64,000 bases of DNA from Cupriavidus sp. D384 (GTDB lineage Bacteria; Pseudomonadota; Gammaproteobacteria; Burkholderiales; Burkholderiaceae), in assembly GCF_001652915.1 (NCBI RefSeq), contig NZ_BBQI01000093.1:1-64000 (forward strand), read 5' to 3'. The position numbers were made by a program, and so were the translations under genes. The notes under the pieces were generated by a model. It worked only from the letters and a program-made list of their open reading frames with translations. It searched no databases and was not told where the DNA came from. This document shows positions 33,468-41,496 of this stretch, in pieces; the stretch's first letter is position 1; each line of letters begins with the position of its first letter.

Positions 33468-35727
33468 AGAAGGAACCTCTTTTCGCTTCCCAGGCTTCGA
33501 TAAGCACCGCCACCACCTTCTCGGCTTGATCAGCTCGCGCCTTGTGGACTGCAAACTCCCGCTCACGCCCGGCTCGCTTGGCTCGTCTTACCATAAACGC
33601 GTAATGCTCGTGCCGCTCGGCCCAGAAGTTAAGATGCGTTACGTCAATTGCAAAGCAACCACATCCGGCGCACATCCCGGGGTTTCGACTACTAAAATCA
33701 GGCACGGTCGCGCCCCAACTCACGGTTCCCGACGCCGCTCGGCATCTAGACTCTAGGGGCTTTGCACGGATAAAACAGTTTCCGTGGTCGGAGAAAAAAA
33801 TCCGCAAATCGTGTGTCGTCACTACTTCCGTGACGCGGCGAACGCACTCAGCATAGTCGTTAGCCCCAGTGAACTGTTCGCGGCTGAAGTATTCAGCGAT
33901 AACATCGCTCATGCGGCCTGTGAGTTTTTCTCCCTGAACAGCGGCAACAAAGAAGTTAATTGTCTCTGACTCAATGAGGTCGTCGACATCGCGACGTTGT
34001 CGGGCGTCTGCGGGGTAGTATGCAGATTCGGTGGTTGCGTCACTGTAGTGCTTAAAATGCTGGCGCACGGCCGGAAGCAGCGAAGTTCTGACATCGAGTA
34101 CGTAGGCAGCGAAGGTCTTGCGCCCCTGCGACGGCGTAATGCATCTTCCTCCAGTCGCTATGTAGATCGATAAATCCTCTCCTCGCTTGCTATCGAAGGG
34201 CAGTCTATTGAAGTTCACCTCTGAAGCCACAAAACTCTTGAATGTCCGCAGCAAAGTTGTGATTTTGAATGCAGTGATTTTCTTTGGATTCCACGCTACT
34301 CCGCGGCCTGCGACAAAGTGGACAACAAGTTCAGATCTCCCCCCTAAGATGCGCCATGGAGCGAGTAGCTTTTCCAGAGTGCAGACAGCGCGAACTGGAG
34401 GGGGCAGATAGTCTGCTCCAACTGGACGACAGCCAAGTAGCCACTCCGTCTCTTTCGGGTCAGGCCTTCCCTTGCTGACAACACCTTGCAAATAGAACAT
34501 TTCCATGAGACCGTTGCTGGAAAGCCTTCGGGAGATGCAAACGGGCAATCCCTTTTCTTCGTTCCAACCACCAGTCAAGCCGCAGATTTCGCTACCCCGA
34601 AGACCCACCAGATACTGAAGAATGCAGACAGCCGCGGTCCGCACTCGAACGATGAAGTACCTTAGCGCCTCGACCTGCCGGAAGATTGTTTCTCGACCGT
34701 CTTGAATCAGAGTATTGAAAGCGGTGAGCTGATCTCGCCATGATCCATCGCAGCTACCTTCGCTATTGAATGAAAATCCTGAAATTGCCGTACGAACATA
34801 TTTATTGATGGTGGAGCGTGCAAGTCCCTTCTCAATCGCCTCTTCGCGCGCATCAAGGTAAGTGTTTTGAAGGCGAATCACATCCGGCGCATATTCGTCG
34901 ACCCACTTCAGCGCAGCCTTAAGCAACAACTGTGCTATCTCATCGGGCAACGGAGGAATGCGCTTAATAACATGCGCTGCCAATTCGCCCGCTACTACGT
35001 TCACTTTCCGCCCCGCGAACGGTACCAAATCGGTACACGGCAACCCTCTTTTTTCTAATCGTGAGCGCTGAGCATAAATATAATAAGCTAACTTAATTCT
35101 CGTGCTCACTTGGTTGTAAGTGATCTTATCGTCCTCATCGAGAGGGGTCGCGGTATCGCCCGCCTGCTCTTCGTTCAACGTCTCATCGATCTCGTTTTCC
35201 TGGTCACCGGTGGCATCGTCGTCGTTGAAGCCTTCCTCATCTGCTGCATCCTCAACCTCCCCCCATTCCACGCTGCCATACAGGGCGTCCTTGTCGTCAT
35301 AGAAACGCAATCGATTCAAAAGAAGAGTCGGAAGGTCGGAATGGTATTGTGCCCATGCCTCCTCGGTTAGCTCACCGAAGTCCCGAAGGCCACGATAGTT
35401 CATCCAGCAAAAAAGCTCTTTCGAGCCCGCGGACATTGCAGGCCCACTTCCAGGCGAAAGCGCTGCCCCGTACCAACCACCATCCTCGAGCATTCCCCAG
35501 CAAACTTCGCGGAATGATTCCAGTAAGACCTGATGCTGGCTGTCAGTTGAGCGCGATCCGTCCGGCAACGCGAAATCCCAAAACATCCGGTTGGTCTGCC
35601 CGGGAGTGGTGGTGTCCAATCGCCAGGAATAGTCGGGCCAAATTGAGTGCGTGGACACTCGTATAAGGGGAGTGTCGACCTCCACAACTTTGTGCGCCGC
35701 TGACGGCGCTTTCGCCGATGGTTTCAT
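33457..35727 (-). CDS. Large tyrosine recombinase-like protein (756 aa)
   Basis: A 756-aa protein, far larger than simple integrases (300-450 aa). An acidic linker (about 155-200) follows the N-terminal region. The catalytic domain shows Arg377 in YLVGLRGSEICGL, a second box TPSQGRKTFAAYVLD (Arg in place, with Gln where His is usual) and HYSDATTESAYY supplying His and Tyr. The C-terminal part has a Cys cluster (MCAGCGCF) and a basic helix. The start overlaps the stop of the 610-aa gene by 4 bp (ATGA). It probably works with the two upstream recombinases on the element ends. Confidence 0.82.
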   Translation of the reverse strand: MKPSAKAPSAAHKVVEVDTPLIRVSTHSIWPDYSWRLDTTTPGQTNRMFWDFALPDGSRSTDSQHQVLLESFREVCWGMLEDGGWYGAALSPGSGPAMSAGSKELFCWMNYRGLRDFGELTEEAWAQYHSDLPTLLLNRLRFYDDKDALYGSVEWGEVEDAADEEGFNDDDATGDQENEIDETLNEEQAGDTATPLDEDDKITYNQVSTRIKLAYYIYAQRSRLEKRGLPCTDLVPFAGRKVNVVAGELAAHVIKRIPPLPDEIAQLLLKAALKWVDEYAPDVIRLQNTYLDAREEAIEKGLARSTINKYVRTAISGFSFNSEGSCDGSWRDQLTAFNTLIQDGRETIFRQVEALRYFIVRVRTAAVCILQYLVGLRGSEICGLTGGWNEEKGLPVCISRRLSSNGLMEMFYLQGVVSKGRPDPKETEWLLGCRPVGADYLPPPVRAVCTLEKLLAPWRILGGRSELVVHFVAGRGVAWNPKKITAFKITTLLRTFKSFVASEVNFNRLPFDSKRGEDLSIYIATGGRCITPSQGRKTFAAYVLDVRTSLLPAVRQHFKHYSDATTESAYYPADARQRRDVDDLIESETINFFVAAVQGEKLTGRMSDVIAEYFSREQFTGANDYAECVRRVTEVVTTHDLRIFFSDHGNCFIRAKPLESRCRAASGTVSWGATVPDFSSRNPGMCAGCGCFAIDVTHLNFWAERHEHYAFMVRRAKRAGREREFAVHKARADQAEKVVAVLIEAWEAKRGSFYGN

Positions 35728-37556
35728 TCCAACCTTCCTAACGGGTTGAGTGACAACTTTTTGGCTTCTTCCCAGACGCTTTCGTCATCGAACGACGGAA
35801 TCCATCTATTCTGCAGAGCCAGTTGGACTTCTTCATATGCAGCGGACCACCGGCGTACGTCTAGGTAGGCTCTCGCATTAATCACTTCGTCGAGAAGCTG
35901 CAAAGCCCGGGCGAGGGAATAGGCAGAAAACTTGTTGACCGCACCGAAGGGGCAACCTGGGCACCTGCCGAACGCTTGACATCGGCGGCCTTTGATTTCA
36001 CCGGGAACGGGGGAATCAAACGGATCCGCACAATGCCACCCAGGGGTTGCCGCCAGGATATCGCTGTAGGTCGGTGTCACACGCGGGTCAAGCGTCCCGG
36101 CAGAGCCAACCCAGCCCTCCATCGTCGTCATCACTTCGCTCAAGGCTTCATTTCTGCGGTTCCGGGCGGAGGCGCCTTCATAATGAGCCTGCACAACTTG
36201 TCCACTTTTCTGACCTCCTGCGGCCTGTACCGCACGAAGGTCGTCGCCACTCAAGACGCGGACTAGGTCTAACCCTGTAGTCCGCAAGTTCTTAATGCCA
36301 AATTTTGGTAATTTATGGCGGTCGATAAAATTTTCCAGTCCGCGCTTCCATAAGACGTCAAAAGAAACCCCTGCCTGCGCGCCTGTCAGAAAACCTCGAA
36401 CTGTGCCCTCTCGAGTGCCAAACACATATAGATTGCCAGCGAATTTCCCTGCCTTGCCCCGAATTAAGGATGTCCACTCCAACAGAAAAGAGTGCAGCAT
36501 CGCAGGCGAGAGAATGTCGTCATCTTGATGCGCGAAACTCCTAGAATACTGTCCTTTCGCTCTGGGCTTGACAAATCTGTAAACTATTCGCTTGACACCC
36601 ATTACCTTCTTATGAGTAATCTGGCGAAGACGCATACCGAGAAGTGACCCGGTGTTTCCAGACGTATAGATAGCATGGAGCAAGATAAAGGGAACCAATC
36701 GGTCAGCGCTTGGGTAAAATGGCAAAATCACGGCCCTCATCCCGTGAAAAAACTGAATTGCATTTCCCAAATTTCCATCGATTTTCTTAATATCGGCCAG
36801 ACAGGGAATAGGCAGCAATCCGATTTCCTTTAGCCTCCACAAGGCGCTTTCTATCGTTTTATAACGCCCCCGGCTATCAAGGTCTTGGTCGCCAAGATAG
36901 GGATTTCCCCCTTCGATAATCGGCCGTAATTCTCGAAATTCACGAATCGTTTCCGCTGCCTCAGCCCGACAAGCAACCAACAATGCTCGCAGAGTTGCTG
37001 CATCCAACGCTTCAGTCGGATTATGGGAAGCCCCTTCGCGTCGAAACGGTCGGCTTGGCCAAGAGAGCTCTGGGGACAACCGATGCCTCAGCCTCGGACT
37101 TTCTCTGATAACTTCTAGGAGGCTGCGAAAAGCCCCCCAGTAGCCACGTTGGGTGCTGTAACTAACGTGACACTCCTTTCTGATGAACTTTATAAAATCA
37201 TCGATTATCAGTCGGGTAATTTCCTCCGTTCTAAGGCTTTCGAAGTTACGCCTCTTCAGATAGTTAACCCAACTGTTTGCAATCCTCGAATGCATTCGCT
37301 CAAACAGGAGCTTCGCTTTACGATCCGGGTTGTTACTCCAAATTACAAAAGCCGACGCAAACTCTTCAGCACAAGCGCACCCGGCAAGCGTCGCTTGGAG
37401 CTTTTCCAGCGCTCTTTCGAAAAATTCAAGATTTTCCTTAGGACCAACATACGAATTCAGTTCACTAGAGACGATCACATTCTTCGACCTACTCTCAATA
37501 GCCTTGAGTTGTTCGTCACTAAGCTGCGCGTAACGCAAATGATTACCTGATGCCAC
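35724..37556 (-). CDS. Tyrosine recombinase-like protein with Cys-rich tail (610 aa)
   Basis: A 610-aa protein of the integrase type but with a degenerate active site. The region expected to carry the first Arg reads YTSGNTGSLLGMRLRQI, with Asn where GLR is usual. The second box reads IKNLRTTGLDLVR (Arg kept, His replaced by Asn). The final HYEGA keeps the Tyr. A C-terminal cysteine cluster (HCADPF, RRCQAFGRCPGCPFG) probably binds zinc. It may be a structural or DNA-binding partner more than a full recombinase. The start overlaps the end of the 471-aa gene by 14 bp. Confidence 0.78.
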   Translation of the reverse strand: MASGNHLRYAQLSDEQLKAIESRSKNVIVSSELNSYVGPKENLEFFERALEKLQATLAGCACAEEFASAFVIWSNNPDRKAKLLFERMHSRIANSWVNYLKRRNFESLRTEEITRLIIDDFIKFIRKECHVSYSTQRGYWGAFRSLLEVIRESPRLRHRLSPELSWPSRPFRREGASHNPTEALDAATLRALLVACRAEAAETIREFRELRPIIEGGNPYLGDQDLDSRGRYKTIESALWRLKEIGLLPIPCLADIKKIDGNLGNAIQFFHGMRAVILPFYPSADRLVPFILLHAIYTSGNTGSLLGMRLRQITHKKVMGVKRIVYRFVKPRAKGQYSRSFAHQDDDILSPAMLHSFLLEWTSLIRGKAGKFAGNLYVFGTREGTVRGFLTGAQAGVSFDVLWKRGLENFIDRHKLPKFGIKNLRTTGLDLVRVLSGDDLRAVQAAGGQKSGQVVQAHYEGASARNRRNEALSEVMTTMEGWVGSAGTLDPRVTPTYSDILAATPGWHCADPFDSPVPGEIKGRRCQAFGRCPGCPFGAVNKFSAYSLARALQLLDEVINARAYLDVRRWSAAYEEVQLALQNRWIPSFDDESVWEEAKKLSLNPLGRLE

Positions 37557-38958
37557 CGATGTGCTCCATTAAAGCGTCCGACACGGCAGCCTCGAAGTCG
37601 CCAGCGGCTTTCAGATACGTGTCCATCGTCGTCGTCAGATGAGCATGACCTAAACGGGCCTGGATATACAGCCAGGGCTCACTGTCTCCAGCCTTTTTTC
37701 TCGCATAGTAGGTCCATACGGCATAGGTATGCCGTAGATCATGAAAAACAAAAAGCGGAAACTGTTTTTCGAAAGCCTTTTTCTCGACTCGAATCCCTCT
37801 CTGCCGGATACTGGCTCTCTCTTCGAACTGGCATTGCCCAACATCGATACATGCCTTTGCGAATCTGCGCTCGAGCGTGCGAACTGATACTCGTTTTCCC
37901 GCGTGCTGATGCGTAAATGTTGGATTTATAATTAGAGCGTCGCTACTGGTGGCAATGTTGATTTTCTCCGCGATCAGTCGGCGTTCATACGCGATATATA
38001 CGAGCGTCTCTTTAATCAACCATCCGGGAACATCGACTTTTCGCGGTTTCCTACCCTTCCCTACAATTCGAATTTTGTAGTTCCGATTATCTGCCAACAG
38101 ATTAGAATCAAATTTTTCAAATAGTCGATAACTGAGATTGCGGATCTCGCTGATGCGCAATCCCGAATTCAGCGCATACTCACCAGCGAGTCTGTCACGC
38201 GAGGAACCCACATCAAATCCTAACTCTTGAATCTCCTCGTCGACAGAATCAAAGGTTCCTTCTTCTCGGGATTTTAGAAAGTCGGATGGTAAGCGGCCGA
38301 GGCTATTCATAATAGATCGGGCCTGCTCAATTTCCATTACCCGAACCGGCTCGTCCTCTTCGGCGATTTTGCTCACGTAAATTTTCCGCCGCGACTCGAC
38401 TCCGCCATCATTACCCTCTTTGACTGCCGGCAGCAAAAGTGCTTTCAACGGAAGGGGGCCATCATATAATTTTTTCTCGCGCGCCCATTTATAAAGCCCC
38501 TCTATCGTCGAAACTCGCCTCCGCGGAGTTGCATTACGATATTCCTCCCCGGATGTTGGGGAGACGGTCGCATTCATTACCCCGATATAGCTTTCAAGAT
38601 CATCGACTGTTGCCTGATGCCACACAATTCCAAATGCATCCAGGAAAATCAACCAATCTTTACAATCAAAAGCATACGAACTGAGTTTGTTTTCCACAAA
38701 AACCCAGGCTTTTTCTTTGTAATGCCCTTCGTAAAGATAGAAAAAGATGAGCTCGGCGATAGCTCCGCTGATATTGTCGATAACAAATGGGAAGCCGCGG
38801 GGTATAGTTGCAGCATTAGGCGCTTGGCCGGGGTTATCAGGAAGTCTTCCGGCCGACTTCTTGCGAAACTTCCGTACGACCCATTCAACCGGTTCGTCGG
38901 TCTCACCGACCAGATCCTTGGATACCGCATCCAAATCTGACATTTGGGCGTTCCTCAT
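37543..38958 (-). CDS. Tyrosine recombinase/integrase (471 aa)
   Basis: A 471-aa site-specific recombinase with a complete catalytic set: Arg268 (SGLRISEI), His406 and Arg409 (FHDLRHTYA), His438 (RLGHAHLTTTMDTY) and the nucleophile Tyr448. An N-terminal SAM-like core-binding domain lies at about 95-170. It is the first gene of a four-gene minus-strand operon and the closest to the island junction at about 39,151. The codon usage and AT content of 33-39 kb differ from the core genes on the right, consistent with transfer. It likely catalyses integration and excision of the element. Confidence 0.9.
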   Translation of the reverse strand: MRNAQMSDLDAVSKDLVGETDEPVEWVVRKFRKKSAGRLPDNPGQAPNAATIPRGFPFVIDNISGAIAELIFFYLYEGHYKEKAWVFVENKLSSYAFDCKDWLIFLDAFGIVWHQATVDDLESYIGVMNATVSPTSGEEYRNATPRRRVSTIEGLYKWAREKKLYDGPLPLKALLLPAVKEGNDGGVESRRKIYVSKIAEEDEPVRVMEIEQARSIMNSLGRLPSDFLKSREEGTFDSVDEEIQELGFDVGSSRDRLAGEYALNSGLRISEIRNLSYRLFEKFDSNLLADNRNYKIRIVGKGRKPRKVDVPGWLIKETLVYIAYERRLIAEKINIATSSDALIINPTFTHQHAGKRVSVRTLERRFAKACIDVGQCQFEERASIRQRGIRVEKKAFEKQFPLFVFHDLRHTYAVWTYYARKKAGDSEPWLYIQARLGHAHLTTTMDTYLKAAGDFEAAVSDALMEHIGGIR

Positions 38959-38970
38959 ATCAAATCGTGT

Positions 38971-39069
38971 GGGTATACCCTATGTGGACAGTTCGCCCGC
39001 CCACACCCCGAAGCCATGCACGGCCTTCGATGAGGTTCACAGGTTGCCCACACTCGAAGGTTCGCCCGC
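38971..39069. repeat. Element-end repeats upstream of the integrase operon
   Basis: Between the integrase start and the junction lie a perfect palindrome GGGTATACCC (38971-38980) and two copies of GTTCGCCCGC (38991-39000 and 39060-39069), each near a CCCACAC sequence (39000-39006 and 39047-39053). GTTCACAG (39035-39042) also repeats part of the junction inverted repeat. Such clustered repeats are typical of recombinase or accessory-factor binding arms next to an attachment site. Confidence 0.5.
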
Positions 39070-39123
39070 TTCGCAGGCGCCCAACCTAATAGACTTCCAA
39101 CCCCAAATTCAGGGTACTACAGT

Positions 39124-39161
39124 CTGTGAACACAATGCAGTGTCGCATAACGTGTTCACAG
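39124..39161. repeat. Putative attachment site: 10-bp inverted repeat at the junction
   Basis: CTGTGAACAC (39124-39133) and GTGTTCACAG (39152-39161) are perfect inverted copies with 18 bp between them. The right copy is the genomic target, encoding Gly-Cys-Glu-His of the radical SAM gene on the minus strand; the left copy belongs to the inserted DNA. The match of element and target across the breakpoint suggests a recombinase core site. Confidence 0.6.
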
Positions 39162-39424
39162 CCGCGATACGGATTCAGTGACGTATCGAACGGGATATCA
39201 GGCGAAGCATTACGGGAGAGAATCGACCTGGCCTGCTCGCGCGTGACCTGCGTCACAAGCTTCGGCGGCAGCGCCGATCCGACGCCAGTTCCGTCATCGG
39301 CCGGCAACGCATCGGGCACCATCCAGCCGTCGTCGAAGGCCTCGCGCTGGTCGCGTTCGAAGCGTCCCTGCAGGTTACTGACAGCGCCGCGGCCCTTGCG
39401 GGGCGGCATCGGAATCGGGGGCAT
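39151..39424 (-). pseudogene. PA0069-family radical SAM gene, 5' fragment cut by the insertion
   Basis: The first 91 codons of a PA0069/Rv2578c-type radical SAM protein: MPPIPMPPRKGRGAVSNLQG at the start, then GWMVPDALP, KLVTQVTREQARSILSRN and FDTSLNPYRGCEH. Family proteins continue with GCxYCxxRPTHxYL, where the CxxxCxxC cluster binds the 4Fe-4S. Here the frame changes to unrelated residues right after GCEH and stops at 39086, so the cluster is incomplete and the protein cannot be active. The 3' part is not found in this window. The LexA box upstream is intact. Confidence 0.88.
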
Positions 39425-39447
39425 GGATGGGTGTGGGGGCGAGACGA

Positions 39448-39467
39448 TACTGTACAAATATACAGTA
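39448..39467 (-). promoter_or_regulatory. LexA (SOS) box upstream of the radical SAM fragment
   Basis: TACTGTACAAATATACAGTA matches the classic LexA consensus at 18 of 20 positions (CTGT-N8-ACAG intact) and sits in a perfect 10-bp palindrome (39445-39470). It is 23 bp upstream of the truncated gene's ATG. PA0069 itself is reported as a member of the Pseudomonas aeruginosa LexA regulon, which supports the assignment. Confidence 0.85.
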
Positions 39468-39493
39468 TCGATGGCTCGACCCCAAGCCGGATC

Positions 39494-40009
39494 TCACGCC
39501 GTGCCGGACACGCCGCTTTCCTTGGCATCCACCGCAATCGCCAGCGTCTCCTTGATCTCCTCCATCACGACGTAGCTCTTCGACTGCGCGGCTCCCGGCA
39601 GTTGCAGCAGGATGTCGCCCAGCAGCCGCCGGTACTCGCCAATCTCGCGGATGCGTGCCTTGATCAGGTAATCGAAATCGCCCGAGACCAGGTGGCATTC
39701 GAGCACCTCGGGGATGCGCAGCACCTCGCGCCGGAACTGCTCGAACATGTTGCCCGACTTGTTGTTCAGCGAAATCTCGACAAACACCAGCAGCGCGCTG
39801 CCCAGCAGGGCCGGATTCAGCCGCGCGTAATACCCCATGATGACCCCATCGCGCTCCAGCCGTTTTACGCGCTCGATGCAGGGCGTGATCGTCAGTCCCA
39901 CCGCCTCCGCCAGGTCTTTCATCGATATCCGGCCATCGGCCTGCAGCACGCCCAGGATCTTCCGATCCAGGCGATCCAGCGAGCGAATCGGCTGACGGCT
40001 TGTTCTCAT
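39494..40009 (-). CDS. Lrp/AsnC-family transcriptional regulator
   Basis: A 171-aa feast/famine regulator with the N-terminal HTH LDRLDRKILGVLQADGRISM, KDLAEAVGLTITPCIERVKR and a C-terminal RAM ligand-binding domain (ALLVFVEISL to IREIGEYRRLLGDIL). It is divergent from dadA (109 bp apart), the arrangement of DadR/BkdR-type activators that respond to alanine or leucine. An imperfect dyad around GAAATTCGC and GCGAATTCTT in the shared promoter may be its site. It is the first complete core-genome gene to the right of the island junction. Confidence 0.9.
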   Translation of the reverse strand: MRTSRQPIRSLDRLDRKILGVLQADGRISMKDLAEAVGLTITPCIERVKRLERDGVIMGYYARLNPALLGSALLVFVEISLNNKSGNMFEQFRREVLRIPEVLECHLVSGDFDYLIKARIREIGEYRRLLGDILLQLPGAAQSKSYVVMEEIKETLAIAVDAKESGVSGTA

Positions 40010-40118
40010 GAATCTTTCCTGTTTTTGTAAGAAATTCGCGAACTAACACTGCTTCGAAGTCAATAGTATAGAAGCGAATTCTTCCATAGCCCTATTTGGC
40101 AGTACGGAGCCCCCGAAA

Positions 40119-41423
40119 ATGCGCGTTCTTGTTCTTGGCAGTGGCGTGATTGGCGTCACCAGTGCGTGGTACCTGGCCCGGGCCGGTCACGAAGTGACCG
40201 TGGTGGACCGCGAAGGCGGCCCCGCGCTTGGCACCAGCTTTGCCAATGCCGGCCAGATCTCGCCGGGCTATGCGTCGCCGTGGGCCGCACCGGGCGTGCC
40301 GCTGAAGGCGATCAAGTGGATGTTCCAGGAACATGCGCCGCTGACCATCAAACCCGATGGCTCGCTGTTCCAGTTGCAGTGGATGTGGCAGATGCTGCAG
40401 AACTGCACGGCCGACCGCTACGCCGTGAACAAGGAGCGCATGGTGCGTCTGGCCGAATACAGCCGCGACTGCATCCGCACGCTGCGCGCCGAGACCGGCA
40501 TCGCCTACGAAGGTCGCCAGCAGGGCACGCTGCAGGTGTTCCGTACCGATGCACAGCTGGAAGCCGCCGCACGTGACATCGCCGTGCTGGAGGAAGCCGG
40601 CGTGCCCTACGAATTGCTCTCGCGCGACGAACTCGGCGCGAGCGAACCGGCGCTGGCCGCCGCTGGCCAAAAGCTGGCCGGTGGCTTGCGCCTGCCGAAC
40701 GATGAAACCGGGGACTGCCAGCTGTTTACCGAACGGCTGGCGGCCATGGCCGCATCGATCGGCGTGCAGTTCCAGTACAACCGGTCCATTGATGGCCTGC
40801 TGACCCAGGGCGACGCCGTGACCGGCGCCATCGTCGGCGGCGAACCGATGCTGGCCGATGCCGTGGTGGTGGCGCTGGGCAGCTGGTCCACGCCGTTCGT
40901 GAAGCCGGTGCTGCCGGGGCTGTCGAACCTGCCGGTCTACCCGCTCAAGGGCTTCTCAATCACGGTGCCGCTGCTCGACGCCGAGAAGAGCCCGGTATCG
41001 ACGGTGCTGGACGAAACCTACAAGGTGGCGATCACGCGCTTCGACGACCGCATCCGCGTGGGTGGCATGGCGCAGATCGTCGGCTATGACCGTTCGCTGG
41101 ATCCGAACAAACGCCGCACCCTCGAACACGTGGTCACCGACCTGTTCCCGGGCGCCGGCGATGTCAGCCGCGCCACGTTCTGGACTGGCCTGCGTCCGAT
41201 GACGCCGGACGGCACGCCCGTAGTGGGCCCTGCCGGCATTCGCGGCCTGTGGCTCAACACCGGCCACGGCACGCTGGGCTGGACGATGGCCTGCGGCTCG
41301 GGCCAGTTGCTGTCCGACCTGGTATCGGGCACGCGCCCGGCAATCCGCGCCGACGATCTGTCGGTGGATCGCTATCGCAAGCAGCCGCGCACGCACCACG
41401 TGCCGCGCCCGGTGCCGGCCTGA
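40119..41423 (+). CDS. dadA: D-amino acid dehydrogenase small subunit
   Basis: A 434-aa FAD-dependent oxidoreductase of the DadA family, which deaminates D-alanine and other D-amino acids to keto-acids and passes electrons to the respiratory chain at the inner membrane. The N-terminal dinucleotide motif is VLVLGSGVIGVTSAWYLARAGHEVTVVDRE, followed by GTSFANAGQISPGYASPWAAPG, a DadA hallmark. The C-terminal FAD contact is WTGLRPMTPDGTPVVGP and LNTGHGTLGWTMACGSG. It is divergent from the Lrp-type regulator, which probably controls it. A strong terminator follows. Confidence 0.93.
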   Translation: MRVLVLGSGVIGVTSAWYLARAGHEVTVVDREGGPALGTSFANAGQISPGYASPWAAPGVPLKAIKWMFQEHAPLTIKPDGSLFQLQWMWQMLQNCTADRYAVNKERMVRLAEYSRDCIRTLRAETGIAYEGRQQGTLQVFRTDAQLEAAARDIAVLEEAGVPYELLSRDELGASEPALAAAGQKLAGGLRLPNDETGDCQLFTERLAAMAASIGVQFQYNRSIDGLLTQGDAVTGAIVGGEPMLADAVVVALGSWSTPFVKPVLPGLSNLPVYPLKGFSITVPLLDAEKSPVSTVLDETYKVAITRFDDRIRVGGMAQIVGYDRSLDPNKRRTLEHVVTDLFPGAGDVSRATFWTGLRPMTPDGTPVVGPAGIRGLWLNTGHGTLGWTMACGSGQLLSDLVSGTRPAIRADDLSVDRYRKQPRTHHVPRPVPA

Positions 41424-41444
41424 TTCGCTTCCCGCAGAGGCAAG

Positions 41445-41476
41445 AAGGGCGACCCTTGGGTCGCCCTTTCGCTTTT
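41445..41476. terminator. Terminator between dadA and the acyl-CoA dehydrogenase
   Basis: GGGCGACC-CTTG-GGTCGCCC with flanking AA/TT pairs (41445-41468) is followed by TTTCGCTTTT on the + strand. It lies 22 bp after dadA and 20 bp before the convergent gene's stop, so it may serve both directions. Confidence 0.8.
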
Positions 41477-41496
41477 CTACGGTGCGTCGTAGAGGA

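Noticed and set aside
38971..39161. A CRISPR-like repeat cluster
   Set aside because: The repeats are few, short (8-10 bp), of mixed orientation and unevenly spaced. They fit recombinase-site arms better than a CRISPR array.
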